The notes under the pieces were generated by a model that was given only the letters and a program-made list of their open reading frames with translations, did not search any database and was not told the DNA's origin. From contig NC_067204.1 of NCBI RefSeq assembly GCF_026262505.1, positions 6,047,797 through 6,111,796 on the forward strand: a DNA stretch of 64,000 nt, written 5' to 3'. Of this stretch, positions 10,164-20,794 are shown piece after piece; position 1 is the first letter of the stretch; each line of letters opens with the position of its first letter. The DNA is from Trichomonas vaginalis G3 (lineage: Eukaryota; Parabasalia; Trichomonadida; Trichomonadidae). The position numbers were made by a program, and so were the translations under genes.

Positions 10164-10865
10164 ATGTTAGGTGCAATTATTCGAATTAAATTAAGTTCTT
10201 TTCCAAGTTTGCTTTCAAAAACTATATACGTAAACACCGCAAAACTTGCTTGTAAAGGAAATAATACAGAACTTGATGAACAATTCAATATTTGCATTTG
10301 CAAAGCGGGTTTTCCATTTGGAAATCCAGAGAATGGCGGTGATTGCTTTAGGTGCGATCCTAAATGCCACGAAAAAGCAATTTGCACTTCAATGGATAAA
10401 TGCACTTGCAAGCCAGGTTTAGTTGGTGATGGAATAAAAGATTGCGATTATCCAAGACCAACTATAGTATCAGTTAAGCCGCATAAATGCGAAAATACAG
10501 ATTCATTCCTAACAGTAGTCTATAAATCACAACAAGTAAATACAACTATGCCATATTGCAAAATCGGCCCATCAATCTATCCTCCAAGCGAATTTAATGG
10601 CAGCCATGCTATTTGTTCTTGCCCACCACTATTTAAAGGAAATTATTCCTTGGAAATTTCATTTAACAAATTACATTGGTCAAAACAAAAATTTACAATA
10701 AACTTCCCTACTGATGATAGCCCAGCACCAGAAGTCTTTGTTTATATCATTTTATGCGTAATAATTTCTGTTTTAATTTACTTCATAATTTGGTGCATTC
10801 AAAAACATCATGGAGCAATGGAGATGATGGAGATCAAATTTTACCTCTTAATAAATGGCATATGA
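10164..10865 (+). CDS. EGF-like single-pass membrane protein (host, copy 1)
   Basis: A cysteine-rich extracellular part with EGF-like spacing (CICKAGFPFGNPENGGDCFRC, then CTCKPGLVGDGIKDC) is followed by an Ig/IPT-like stretch and a hydrophobic transmembrane segment near the C-terminus (FVYIILCVIISVLIYFIIW). A hydrophobic N-terminus could act as a signal. It is likely a surface protein; the ligand is unknown. Relative to copy 2 (32813-33586), one base is missing just after the transmembrane segment, near 10800. The cytoplasmic tail is therefore read in another frame and is shorter here (about 233 against 257 residues). Copy 2's acidic tail is more plausible. A sequencing error is possible. Confidence 0.7.
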   Translation: MLGAIIRIKLSSFPSLLSKTIYVNTAKLACKGNNTELDEQFNICICKAGFPFGNPENGGDCFRCDPKCHEKAICTSMDKCTCKPGLVGDGIKDCDYPRPTIVSVKPHKCENTDSFLTVVYKSQQVNTTMPYCKIGPSIYPPSEFNGSHAICSCPPLFKGNYSLEISFNKLHWSKQKFTINFPTDDSPAPEVFVYIILCVIISVLIYFIIWCIQKHHGAMEMMEIKFYLLINGI

Positions 10866-11654
10866 ATCAAATTCAGCACGATTCTAATGATGATGGAAGT
10901 ATCTTCAAGTTCATCTTTAATCTTATCATAGGATGAACTTTTTAGCCTTTTCACATTTGTTTACCTTGTTTTTACTTTGATTTTATTATAAATGTTGTTT
11001 CTTTTAATAAATACTCTGATATTATATAACGATTAAAGCTTAAGTTAACATAAATTATGTTTAACACTCTTTATCAATAATACAATTCACGAAATGAAAT
11101 CATTATAAAAATTTAGGTTTAATACTTAGGTAAGTTCTATATATTAGTCTTCTATGAGAATTACATAATGAATGATTATATGATATTCATGTAATATTTA
11201 AATGCAATGTTAATTCAGGTCAAATTAAATGATTTATCAATGAAATTCGTTTTTATATCTAGAAACTTGCAACATACAACGCATCTTCTAGCATATCTAA
11301 GCGCTTAATTTGGAGAAATAGAGAATTTCAAATTCAATAAAAAATATATGACCAATAACCAAGGTGAAGCATAGAATTAAAATACATAAATTCATTAATC
11401 CACCCTACGATCTAAAATTAGAAAATTCATGCTCTCATGTGCAAATTATCCTTATCGGACTCAAATTGACAATCCTACCGAGAACGATTCTGTATATTGA
11501 AATGTTTACAAAAATATATCTCCAAAATAAGAAATATAAATATCCAACAAATATTGTACAACAATTTATATACTTGATTTGAAATAAATTGAAAGAAATA
11601 CTCAGAAAATTGGCCATAATAATTTTCAAAAGAATTTGATATCATATTTCTTTA
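10866..11654. other. Host intergenic region, copy 1
   Basis: About 790 bp of AT-rich sequence. The first 70 bases correspond to the longer 3' end of the EGF-like gene in copy 2. No other supported gene or repeat is seen; short frames at 11364-11629 on both strands lack the initiator and any recognisable content. TCATATTT at 11642-11649 is the initiator of the next gene. Confidence 0.55.
11642..11649 (+). promoter_or_regulatory. Trichomonad initiator of the surface-protein gene
   Basis: TCATATTT lies five bases before the ATG at 11655. It fits the trichomonad initiator and supports this start. The copy is at 34294-34301. Confidence 0.6.
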
Positions 11655-12698
11655 ATGTTCACATTATTCGTTGTTTTATCTATATCAACAGCCAATATAT
11701 ACGTTTCTACTAGTAAATCAGTTGTTGTAGACTTAGCAGACCCAAAGGATCTTAACCTATTTATTGTATCTTCAAATGCAATCGTAGCAGTTAGTACAAC
11801 CAATGGTTTTGACATCACTGCATATGATAAAGATAACACACAAATCGGCAAATTATCTTCAAGCTCTCCAATTATCCAATTAGGCCCAATAAGTGGCAAA
11901 CTTTATGTTAAAATGACAGGTTCTCAGACTAAATTTGCTTGCTCTGTTATTATTGTTAGCAACCTTCCTATTGGTAAGCAATGCGAAAGCGTTTATGCTT
12001 CAAATAATGCTCAACAGGATTTCACACTTACAAACTCCAAACTTTCAGCAGATAAAGTTAATTGCATTTGGCTATCATCTCCAAGCACAATGTCTACCCA
12101 AGTCTCTGTTAATGTTCAAGGTACGGTAGATGCATTCATTCCAGGAAAGTATGAGCCATACAGTACTGTCTCAAACAGTGGATCAATCCAGACATCAGCA
12201 CCAAACACTTTATTGGTTGTAAAGCTTACCAATGCTAACTCCCCAAGCATTGCAATCAAATCCAGTGGTGAAAACCCATCATATGTTGAGATTTCAAAGG
12301 CAACATTCACAGCAGATGGAAATCCATCCATAATAAGCGGTGAAACAACACCAACATCCCAGCCAACCCAACCAACTCAGCCAACTCAGCCAACAAATCC
12401 AACACCACAACCTACTAGCACTGCATCCCAGCCAACTAACCCAACATCTCAATCTACTAATCCTTCATCCCATACATCTTCTAAATATTCACCAACACCA
12501 AATAAGCCAACAACTAGTACAACATCTGGAGATAGCCAGGGTGGAAATACTCCATCAGGAAGTGGTGGTAAGAAGCACACTGGTTTGATTGTTGCTTTAG
12601 TTTTCATGACAATTTTGATGATTGTTGCTATTGCTATTGCTATATTCTTGTTCTTAAAGCTCCGAGTTGTTATAAATGCTGGAGCAACCCTTATTTAA
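11655..12698 (+). CDS. Surface protein with signal peptide, Thr/Pro/Ser stalk and TM (host, copy 1)
   Basis: A 347-residue type I membrane protein. It starts with a short hydrophobic signal (MFTLFVVLSISTANI) and a beta-rich ectodomain of about 210 residues. A low-complexity stalk of TQP/TNP/TSQ repeats follows (about residues 235-305), then a glycine/lysine hinge and a transmembrane helix (GLIVALVFMTILMIVAIAIA). The cytoplasmic tail is short. The stalk resembles mucin-like spacers of trichomonad surface proteins and is probably glycosylated. The ectodomain is not recognised. Copy 2 (34307-35350) differs by one residue (SNLP against SNLL). An adhesion or surface-coat role is inferred only. Confidence 0.75.
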   Translation: MFTLFVVLSISTANIYVSTSKSVVVDLADPKDLNLFIVSSNAIVAVSTTNGFDITAYDKDNTQIGKLSSSSPIIQLGPISGKLYVKMTGSQTKFACSVIIVSNLPIGKQCESVYASNNAQQDFTLTNSKLSADKVNCIWLSSPSTMSTQVSVNVQGTVDAFIPGKYEPYSTVSNSGSIQTSAPNTLLVVKLTNANSPSIAIKSSGENPSYVEISKATFTADGNPSIISGETTPTSQPTQPTQPTQPTNPTPQPTSTASQPTNPTSQSTNPSSHTSSKYSPTPNKPTTSTTSGDSQGGNTPSGSGGKKHTGLIVALVFMTILMIVAIAIAIFLFLKLRVVINAGATLI

Positions 12699-13023
12699 AC
12701 TATTTTTTTTAATAGCTAAAGAATCGCGTATTTTTTATTTCATTTGAAGGATCCCTAATAATCGCTCATGAATTTTTGAAATATTTTGGTGCATTAAAGA
12801 TAATTGTTACATTCAAACCTGAAAGAAAATACGACCCTAAAAAAATTCGAAATGATTCTTTATTGTTTCAATGTTTTTGATCTATTCTATTAGCCACCAC
12901 AAATAAAGCATCAGATTCTTTGTGTAATTATTCCAACGACAATCAAATTTTATGCAACATGATAATACCATAATTCAATAGTTGTAAAATTTTGTGAACG
13001 TTTGAAAATTTCCGATCTACTCT
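12699..13023. other. Host intergenic region before A1
   Basis: About 325 bp of AT-rich sequence between the surface-protein stop codon and the inferred end of A1. No gene, repeat or structured RNA is seen. The same holds for 35351-35675. Confidence 0.5.
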
Positions 13024-13305
13024 AGTAGTAGGATATAAAGGGTTTAGTGACTTTTTTTGTTACGTCTATATATAGATGAAGGTATATTTTCACATCTTCT
13101 ATATATAGATGATATAAAAATTTTTTCTTACGTTTTTTAAGTCATGAATTCGTAAGAAAGCGCGACATTATTAAATAAATTAGTAATAAATATTATATAC
13201 TAAACATATTTTAAAAAATTAACATTAATTTTAAATAATTTATTTTTTATCTTTTATAAAAGAAGCTATATATAGATGATGTCAGATATTCCGCGATTAA
13301 TTAAA
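13024..13305. repeat. Left terminal inverted repeat of A1
   Basis: This pairs with 31532-31790 (and 8884-9143). The outer block runs from AGTAGTA through AAGGGTT and GTGACTTTTTTTGT; the inner block of about 40 bases ends after ATTCC and GATTAATT. It contains three copies of CTATATATAGATGA (near 13066, 13099 and 13265), while the right repeat has one. A short inverted pair, TTTCTTACG and CGTAAGAAA, lies at about 13125-13160. The repeat overlaps the start of the gene at 13276. Confidence 0.7.
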
Positions 13306-13866
13306 CATTGTTTAAATCCTGAATGGGTTAAACTTCAATTTAAAAATGAAGATTGTGAATTATTAAATGAATATGAAAGCCAAAATAAGCTAATGAGGTA
13401 TAAATATAATGATAAAGAATATTTAATTTCATGGAATCAATGGAGTCATAATCAAAGACCTCATAAACGAGAAGAAGAAATTGAAAATAATGAAATGGAA
13501 ATCATTGATGACATTAAAGAGGATGGAATTCCTAAATTTTGTAGAAAAACCTTTAGAACTAAGTTAGGAGCATATAAACGTAGAGTATTAAATCCTGAAT
13601 ATCTTAAACATCAATTTAAAAAGGAAGACTGTGAATTATTAAACGCTAATGAATATGAAAATGCTAAATCAAAACTGAGATATAAATATATTGGAAGTGA
13701 TGAAAGGTGTAAAGATAAAGATAAAGTTTATTCAGTTTCATATAATAACTGGCACACGTTAGGGATAAGAAAACATTTAGGAGATTATGGGAAATGTTCT
13801 GAATTCTTCAAATCTAGTATATACGAGAGAGTAAAAGAAATTAGAAATAATTATTTTCATGAATAA
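13276..13866 (+). CDS. Two-repeat protein of unknown function (A1)
   Basis: A 196-residue protein made of two imperfect halves. Each half has the pattern NPE-(W/Y)-x2-(L)-Q/HQFK-x-EDCELLN-x-EYE, then (L)RYKY and a final W-H. The short CELL-x-EY-x-n-K-x-RYKY unit resembles repeats that accompany phage and large-virus endonucleases, but I see no nuclease motif and give no function. The ATG sits inside the inner part of the left terminal repeat, so its 5' end is repeated, inverted, at the other end of the element without the rest of the gene. The copy at 35929-36519 is open too. Confidence 0.6.
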   Translation: MMSDIPRLIKHCLNPEWVKLQFKNEDCELLNEYESQNKLMRYKYNDKEYLISWNQWSHNQRPHKREEEIENNEMEIIDDIKEDGIPKFCRKTFRTKLGAYKRRVLNPEYLKHQFKKEDCELLNANEYENAKSKLRYKYIGSDERCKDKDKVYSVSYNNWHTLGIRKHLGDYGKCSEFFKSSIYERVKEIRNNYFHE

Positions 13867-13973
13867 AAGATTCACTACCATAATGAAATAAAAAATAAAA
13901 AATTTTTAAAAAATAAATTTTAAAAATTCATGTCTTACATTTTTGAATAATTTATTTTTTTAATTCGTAAGAA

Positions 13974-14453
13974 ATGAGTGAATCAAAATTCGTGACTGTG
14001 AATCAATTAATGGATAAACTTTCACCAATTCTCACCCAGGTTAAACAAGTAGACATTTATTTTGATGATTACATACAAAGTTTATTTTATAAAGGTAAGT
14101 TTAATATTAAACCTATTGCTTTTGCATTTGATGGTAAATTAATCGAAAATTCAAAAATTTAGGAATTAATTCCGGATATTGAATTTATAACAAATATTAA
14201 GGATAAATGGTTTAAACAACAAAACCACCTCACTAAAGTTCTTTGTAGATTAATGATTAAAACTGAGGAAAAAGAATTTAACGGGTTTAAATATCATCCA
14301 TGTAAAATTTTAGAACTTGGTAACGAAAAACTTCAGAAAAAATTAAACGAAAGACTATCAAAAGATAAAGTTGAAAGAGTAAATAAACTCGCTAAAGGTA
14401 ATGGTAATGGTAATGATGAAGAAGAATTTGATGAGTTCAACATAGAACTTTAA
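13974..14453 (+). pseudogene. Unknown element gene (A1, broken)
   Basis: Sister of the open gene at 36627-37106, described there. It is broken here, with one break. Its last 40 or so bases reappear inverted in the right terminal regions (about 8820-8862 and 31470-31512). Confidence 0.6.
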
Positions 14454-14457
14454 GAAA

Positions 14458-14820
14458 CTAATGATTATTTGAATTTATGAAATCAATTATCTGATTTATT
14501 CTTTCTTCAATCTCTTCTATTCTTTTTGTTAAATCATCAATTTTCATTAATGAGGTGATTCTTGATTGAGGAATAGATTTCAAACTAACCACTCCTTTTA
14601 TTTTTGAAATTTTGAATCCATCAACTTTAAACATTTTATTCAATTTACATGTTGTCAATTCTTCAAATAATTTTTTATTATTAGCATAATAGTCATTAAA
14701 TTCTTCAACAGATGAAAAAATTTTTATTTCAGTAATTGGTTTAACAACGTTTATTTTTTGTTGAACATTTTCATTTATTTCTTCCTCCCCTGTTTCATTT
14801 ATTTTTAAAATCGGTTTCAT
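14458..14820 (-). CDS. Small coiled-coil protein, unknown (A1)
   Basis: A 120-residue protein with a central region TEIKIFSSVEEFNDYYANN and a C-terminal heptad-like stretch (IDDLTKRIEEIEERI) likely to form a coiled coil. The start at 14820 is preceded by GATAAATG. It converges on the gene ending at 14453 with only four bases between stops. The C-terminus differs from the A2 copy (37140-37472, 110 residues). Not recognised; a virion or scaffold role is possible from its place near the capsid genes. Confidence 0.5.
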   Translation of the reverse strand: MKPILKINETGEEEINENVQQKINVVKPITEIKIFSSVEEFNDYYANNKKLFEELTTCKLNKMFKVDGFKISKIKGVVSLKSIPQSRITSLMKIDDLTKRIEEIEERINQIIDFINSNNH

Positions 14821-14887
14821 TTATCATTAAATAAAAATTAGAATATAAGTGATGAAATATATTTTTTTAATTAATATTAAATCAGAA

Positions 14888-15124
14888 ATGGCGGCAGGAT
14901 TCTTTAAAAAATTATGGGATGGAATTAAGAAAGCTGCGGGTTGGGTTTATAAAAAAATTATTAAACCCGTTGCAAACTTTTTGGCACCAGTAGCGAAAAC
15001 GGCAGGAACTATCATAGGTGGAGTATTAGGTACAAAAGCAGGTAATCCGGCAATGGGAGCACAAGCAGGTAACGCAATTGGTGGAATTGCTGAAGGAATA
15101 CTTAATAAAATAGGAGGTAGATAG
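14888..15124 (+). CDS. Membrane-active-type virion peptide, first of a facing pair (A1)
   Basis: A 78-residue basic protein. The ATG at 14888 is chosen over an upstream one because it gives MAAGFFKKLWDGIKKAAGWV, matching the start of the partner gene at 15364. The first 30 residues form an amphipathic, aromatic and lysine-rich helix. The rest is a glycine/alanine-rich hydrophobic segment (TAGTIIGGVLGTKAGN, then GAQAGNAIGGIAEGIL). The style recalls membrane-lytic minor capsid proteins such as adenovirus protein VI. That is an analogy from composition and position next to the capsid gene, not shown homology. Confidence 0.55.
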   Translation: MAAGFFKKLWDGIKKAAGWVYKKIIKPVANFLAPVAKTAGTIIGGVLGTKAGNPAMGAQAGNAIGGIAEGILNKIGGR

Positions 15125-15148
15125 TGGAAAAATAAATAAATATTATTT

Positions 15149-15364
15149 TTATCTTAGTATCGGTTGTAGTCTTTGATAAACTTTTTCTCCTTTATTTAAA
15201 ACTTCTCTTATTGGGGCGGCTTTTGGCGTTATTGATTCAGCAACGTCACTAATTGCTTCTTTATTCTTAAATATCCAATTTGCTCCCATCTTCAATGTTT
15301 CCCAAACTTTACTCGCTCCTCTTTTTACTTTATCCCACAGTTTCTTAAATATACCTGCAGCCAT
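15149..15364 (-). CDS. Membrane-active-type virion peptide, second of a facing pair (A1)
   Basis: A 71-residue basic protein on the opposite strand, starting MAAGIFKKLWDKVKRGASKV, clearly related to the 14888 gene over its first 12-15 residues. An amphipathic helix with W, F and K is followed by NWIFKNKEAISDVAESI and a short C-terminal tail. The two genes converge with about 24 bases between stops, just before the capsid gene. An inverted duplication with later divergence is the simplest reading. Counterparts in A2 (37539-37774 and 37799-38015) are broken. Confidence 0.55.
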   Translation of the reverse strand: MAAGIFKKLWDKVKRGASKVWETLKMGANWIFKNKEAISDVAESITPKAAPIREVLNKGEKVYQRLQPILR

Positions 15365-15433
15365 AGTTGATTATTTCATTAAAATTAAAAATTCATTTTC
15401 ATCTTTTAATTTTGATTTTTTATTTATTAATAA

Positions 15434-17073
15434 ATGACGACTAACTATTTGGTGCCAAACACTAAACCGATTAATGGAAATGTGTTTCATTCATTCGAAA
15501 AGATAAATGAAATATTCGCAAAGAATGACGGTAGAAGATATTATAGAGAACTTGAAAGTTCATGCTATGACTCTGATGCTCCATATTTTGATGATAAACA
15601 AACTCATTTAAGAATTACAAATCCAGCTCATGATGTGAACCAATTAGGTGACACATATATTAAACGCAAAGTTAAAGCAACTCTAGTTTCAAATAAAGCT
15701 TTCACATGTGATGCCGCTTTTAAATGCATGCGTTTATTCGTTGGTTACAAATCATCAAATCAAAGCTTTAAACAATTAGAAGTAGAAACCGAAAGAGGTG
15801 ATGCCGGTTATCTTCAGATGGATTGCGCCCGTGAATCTTTCGCATTTGCAACATATAAACCAAAATCAGAAAGGAAAGTTAAAAAGTTTGTTCATTCGTT
15901 ATATAATAATGTTCAAAAATATGATAACTCAGTATGTGGTAAATATATTGACTCTTCAGAAGTTTTCAAGAAAGCAAATGAAGAAGTTGATGTCACTTTT
16001 GATATGATTATTCCGGTAAATGATTTGTTAGCATTTCAGGCGTTCGATGATTATCCTAAATCATTTGGTGATATCATTCTTAAATATTATGTTTTCAGGG
16101 ATACTTTAGTATTTTGTCAGGTTGACCCGTTAAGAGTTGCTGATTTACAAAATTACGTTTATGAAAAGATAACTGATGAAAATTATGAAAAGATTATGAA
16201 TCATGTTTATAAATATGATCGCAAATTTCAACAAATCGGACTTCCTGCCAAATTAATTACAAGCTTAGCCGCTACATCTGCTGACGCAACAGTTGATGAC
16301 GTTATTATTTCATGCACAAAGATGGAAGTTTTAGAGGATAAATGCATTACACCAGGATACGGTTTAATTGAAGAATCAGTTAAGCAATACCACGTTTATT
16401 CAGTAAGGAAGATCCATTCATGATTCCAGCTCAACATATTGACGTTCGTTCACTAAATGGAGGTTGCATCACTCCTGAAGGTATTAGCTCAGATTTCTCA
16501 TACGCTCTTCATAATGTTACAGATGTTGTGTTAGCATTTCCGAAGAATGCAATGCAAAGAACGGTTTTAGAAAATCCAATGCTTCGAGGTCTTCAGGTCA
16601 CTATAGATTCCAGAAACTTCCCCGATCAAGCGATGACCACAGTGGGTGACATATTCTTTACACGTATGCTTCAAGCTTCTGATTTAGATGGAGTGAATGA
16701 ATGCACAGAAGAATACGAGGACTCATTAACTAGACCACTGAATGCAGATGATGGCACGCCATTAGCTAGAACATGGAAAGACCAAACTTCATTCTTATGC
16801 ACTATTCCAGTTCAACGTGATGGAGCGGGTATATTCTTTGATGGATTAGAAACTTTCAACTCACAAGTTACAGTACAAGTGAAAGCTTATCCAATCATTC
16901 AGGGTGAAAATGACACTTACTGTTCAAAGGTGACAAATCCTCCTCAGGTTTGGTTTACTAGGACTACATATTGGACATGGACACCGGATGAAGGTTTGAA
17001 ATATCATCCAACAGGTACACCACCACAGTATAGAAGTTCATATGATGAAATATTGATGAATAGAAATGTTTAA
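15434..17073 (+). pseudogene. Major capsid protein candidate (A1, broken)
   Basis: Sister of the open gene at 38085-39725, described there. It is broken here, with about one break. Its place directly before the packaging ATPase matches Polinton capsid genes. Confidence 0.7.
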
Positions 17074-17097
17074 AATTATAAATTTATTTTTGATTAA

Positions 17098-17933
17098 ATG
17101 GATTTAAATTCATCCACTCCTTATGAAGAATTAGCAGGAGTATATAATACATACATAGATGATATGATTAATGAAGCATTGAGTGATAATAGAAATGCTC
17201 TATCTAAGGAAAAATTAATGAAAATTCCATATTCTGAATGTTACTTAAATTCAATCACTGCAGCAATTGGTAAACAAAATAAAGGTAAAACATTAACGAT
17301 ATTAAAACAAATTATCATTATTGCTAACACTTCCCCCTATTCACATGTGTTAATTTATATCAACCGTTCAGGTTCACCTTCAGATGATACATTTGAATCT
17401 TTAAAGCATTTAATCAAAATTCCAATTATTTATTTATCACAAGAAGAAGCAGAAGATTATTTAAAAAACTTTTTAATGTATAAAGAATTATATAATACAA
17501 TCAAGAAGCAAGGATTAGAGATAAAATTATTGATAAACAACGGGATGAATTATTTGAAACACTTTCTATTTCAAATTTTGATAGAGAATTTTTGCATTCA
17601 CTCATTTTTCTAGATGATGCAGTGAAATCAAAACTAATAACAAATGAGAAATCATATTTTAATCAGTTATTAACTCAATGTCGACACATTCAGTGTTCAT
17701 TCTTCATGGCTGTTCAATATTTCAAAGCATTAAGCACAAACATTAAATCAAATCTATCAACACTTTTCATTTTCAGTGGGTTTAGTCGTCAACAGTTGAA
17801 CGTTATGCTTTATCAAGTGAATTTACCAATGAGCATTAATGAACTTTACACACAATATCAGCAATTAGGTGAACATGGAAAAATAATAGTTGATTTAAAT
17901 AAAGGAGTGTTAAATTTGATTAACTTTTTATAA
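17098..17933 (+). pseudogene. A32-like packaging ATPase (A1, broken)
   Basis: Sister of the open gene at 39750-40577, described there. The Walker A region (GKQNKGKT) and the region around FLDDA are both present in the span. It is broken in about two places. It follows the capsid gene by 24 bases, and the start has the ATTAAATG signature. Confidence 0.75.
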
Positions 17934-17963
17934 TTAATTTTTATTTTTTATTTATAATTAAAC

Positions 17964-18862
17964 ATGACAGAAATAGCAAATCTTCTACAGGTTCCATTAA
18001 AACAAGGAACAAACAAAAAGGGTGCATATAATAGAACTATGAAAGTTCCTGATGGAATGAAAGAATTAGTTCATATTGTTGCTGGTCTTCAAAAAGATGT
18101 TAAACAAATGAGAAACGTTTTAACATTACCAGAAGCTCAAGCATATGCCAAACGTCAAGGTCCAAATTGGGAAGCACACGAAGCAGACATTACGGGTCCA
18201 AATGGAAAACCTGATGGTATAAATGAAGTTTTCATTACTGATGGTCAAGGTAATATTAAAGTCATAAATGGTTATAAATTAACTATATCTGATTATCCTA
18301 AACGTAAAGCATATAATGAACGTTATCCTATGCAATTTGATGAAAATGGAAAAGCTGTTAAACAATACATTGGAGAAGGTGAAAATGGTCCAATTAATTC
18401 ATACCGTTATAATCCATATTCTTATTTCAATGAAGAATTAAATGCTATTGAAGAGGGACGGATGGATTACCACGATATTCTAACCAGTTTGATGGTCAAT
18501 ATGCAAATATTAGACCTGAAATTTCAGCTAAGAAATTCTTTAAAGTTGCTTTATTCGATCCAGTTTTCGCAAATGTTAAAGATGAACTTAAACAGCAATT
18601 CCAACCAATTATAGTAGCAAGAATTGCATCAGGTGCTTTATCTCAAGCATTCAAAGATTTAATTAAGAAACCATTATATCAGCAACGAGGTTTAACTTAT
18701 GATTTAGTTAAGGAATCAGATAAAAGAAAATTTGAGAAATCAGATGATTATAAGAATGCAATTAATGAATATATTAGGTCTATTAATTACAATGAAACAG
18801 CTAAAAATCAACTTCAAGAACAAATACAGGGAATAATAGATTCAAAACTTCCAGCAAAATAA
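17964..18862 (+). pseudogene. Conserved virion-module gene (A1, broken)
   Basis: Sister of the open gene at 40618-41517, described there. It is broken here, with about one break. It lies immediately after the ATPase, as in A2. Confidence 0.65.
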
Positions 18863-18894
18863 AAGTTTAAATATATTTTTTTATTCGATTATAA

Positions 18895-19565
18895 ATGAGA
18901 AGACGTTTCACTAGTCAAAAGAACACTAACGCAAAAGCAGAGATTACGGTTGGTTATAACGTAAATGATGATAAATCACGAATTATTCAAAATGTTAAAG
19001 TTAATGTTAGCCCCGAATTAACAAGGTCAGCAACTCAACCAAATTTATTAACTCGTGACTTACCGAAGAATGAGGAGAATGAAGAAAACCATGAGAATGG
19101 AGACCCAATCATTTTATCTGAACCCGGTAAAGAACCTGTTGAAATTCCCACTTATCCAACATACCCCCGCCTCTTTCATCAAACATCGAGAACCCATATA
19201 AAATAGACATTAATTCTGAATTAATGAAAATTTACCGTGATATAATAATTAATAATTATGATTCAATAATAAATTTAATTGATCAATCCGGTTTAATTAT
19301 TTTACCTTATGAATCATTAATTCACATTATCGCCATTCTTTGTGATGTTCAAGATTCAGACGTTAAGATTCAATTTTTCATAGATGATGAGGTTTCATGC
19401 TGCGGAACAGTTGCAAAAATAAATCCTATAAAGGATATTAGCACAATTAAGATATCAAAGAACGGAACAACAACTGAACTTCATTTAACATATAATGATA
19501 TTTATAATAAAATAGTTGATGAATATAAAATATCACTTGAAAAATTCTTTGTTAAGGCTATTTAA
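18895..19565 (+). pseudogene. Virion-module gene related to 50445-51059 (A1, broken)
   Basis: The first part is a basic, low-complexity N-terminus (MRRRFTSQKNTNAKAE); the last part contains QSGLIILPYESLIHIIAILC and DEVSCCGTVAKINPI. That second part matches the C-terminal half of the element B gene at 50445, which reads KNQIILTKEDLENVIS and EIECCGQTPLFMKIG. The A2 counterpart (41550-42220) is broken in the same way, so the break predates the duplication. Function unknown. Confidence 0.6.
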
Positions 19566-20039
19566 TATTCAAGCATTAACATTATCGAATAATAATCCTT
19601 TGAATCATAATCAATAATAATTGACCTTTCACCAGTTTCTATCGTTTGTTTTATTTCTTTTTGTTCCCCACTATCCGGATCGGTCATTGTAATTGTTTTT
19701 GTTATAGTATCAGCTTTATCTTTAACTTCAATCTTTTTTCCATCGGATATTTAAACCAAAATTCCAAAAATTCGATATTGTCAATCTGTTCATATTTTAA
19801 TCTATCAATTACATTTTTAATACCATCTGAAAATCTTATGAAATGGTCATTATATGGGTTTGATTGAACTAAATTTGAATGAAGTGAAATATAACCTGTT
19901 GATGAATATGACACGACTCATATTTTCTGAAAACACTAAAATTTATAACATGAATGAATTTCTTATTCGTTGAATTTATGAATTCTTGAGGTAATCTTAT
20001 TCTAGTTTTATTTATCACTGGAAAATAACGCTTTACCAT
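19562..20039 (-). pseudogene. Unknown minus-strand virion-module gene (A1, broken)
   Basis: This gene lies between two plus-strand virion genes and overlaps the end of the preceding one by four bases. Recognisable parts are MVKRYFPVINKTRIRLPQEF near the N-terminus and a C-terminus ending DYDSKDYYSIMLMLEY. The end resembles that of the 75-residue gene at 51125-51352 in element B (HYEDEFDTVEEVLNRY), which holds the same position. It is broken, with about two breaks. Confidence 0.5.
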
Positions 20040-20059
20040 ATTTTTAATCGTAATAAAAA

Positions 20060-20770
20060 ATGTCAATTATCAATATTATTTCGAATAATAACTGTGAATT
20101 AAATTTAACAGTTAGCGGAATTTATAATGTTACTCTCGTTTCTGTGAGTGGTAAATTTAATCCCATTCTTTTAGACCCTTCAGATTATATATCATTTATT
20201 AAAGATGACCATGAAAAAACGTATGATATGTATATAAATAATGTGATCGCGAAAGGGGATATTAACATGATTTTAAGTTATTTAAATGAATCATTTATCG
20301 TATGGTATGAAGAAAATTTTAAATCAAAACCTGATAAACTTTTTGAACTTGATGAAATAAATAACCTTATTAAATTTCCGCTGAAAATTAAATTTTGTAC
20401 TCCTCATCTTCGTTCATTGTTGGGGATATTAAATTTTGAAAAAGATGTTGGGGATGTTTTGTATTCTGACACTGGTTCCAATTTCATTTTAATCAAATGT
20501 GATAAAGTTAATACCCCAATGAGATTTTCACATCAAACATTAGACCCTAACTCTTACCCATCAATACAAAACATTTTATCCATCAACTTAAACATATTTT
20601 CTTTATCATATCCGTTTCAATTATCTGGGAATTCATTTATTCTTCATTCAAAAGATTTATCAAATATTAAATTTAGAGTAACTGACCTATTTGATTGTGA
20701 TTTAGAATTCATGAATGAAATATTATGGCAATTTCAAATAGAAAAAATAGGTGATGAGATAACGGATTAA
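20060..20770 (+). CDS. Putative minor virion protein (A1)
   Basis: A 236-residue, probably beta-rich protein. Its C-terminal block SKDLSNIKFRVTDLFDCDLEF aligns with SPHNLKDMQFRLVDFQGEPV in the element B protein at 51313-52077. The shared layout (a middle stretch on mature surface-like strands, then FR-x-x-D) suggests one family of structural proteins that sits just before the fibre gene in both elements. A fibre-base or minor capsid role is inferred from position only. It is open here; the A2 copy (42717-43424) is broken. Confidence 0.55.
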   Translation: MSIINIISNNNCELNLTVSGIYNVTLVSVSGKFNPILLDPSDYISFIKDDHEKTYDMYINNVIAKGDINMILSYLNESFIVWYEENFKSKPDKLFELDEINNLIKFPLKIKFCTPHLRSLLGILNFEKDVGDVLYSDTGSNFILIKCDKVNTPMRFSHQTLDPNSYPSIQNILSINLNIFSLSYPFQLSGNSFILHSKDLSNIKFRVTDLFDCDLEFMNEILWQFQIEKIGDEITD

Positions 20771-20794
20771 ATATTTATTTTTAAATCATAATAA

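Noticed and set aside
12340-12588. Overlapping 82-codon frame in the stalk region of the surface protein
   Set aside because: It is a shadow frame of the TQP/TNP repeat coding sequence.
9384-12698. Host block as cargo carried inside a Polinton
   Set aside because: Terminal repeats face away from the block on both sides, and its genes use host initiators. It lies between elements, not within one.
13018-13029. 6-bp target-site duplication around A1
   Set aside because: TACTCT before the left end does not match ATGAAT after the right end. Either the ends are off by some bases or recombination has separated the original flanks.
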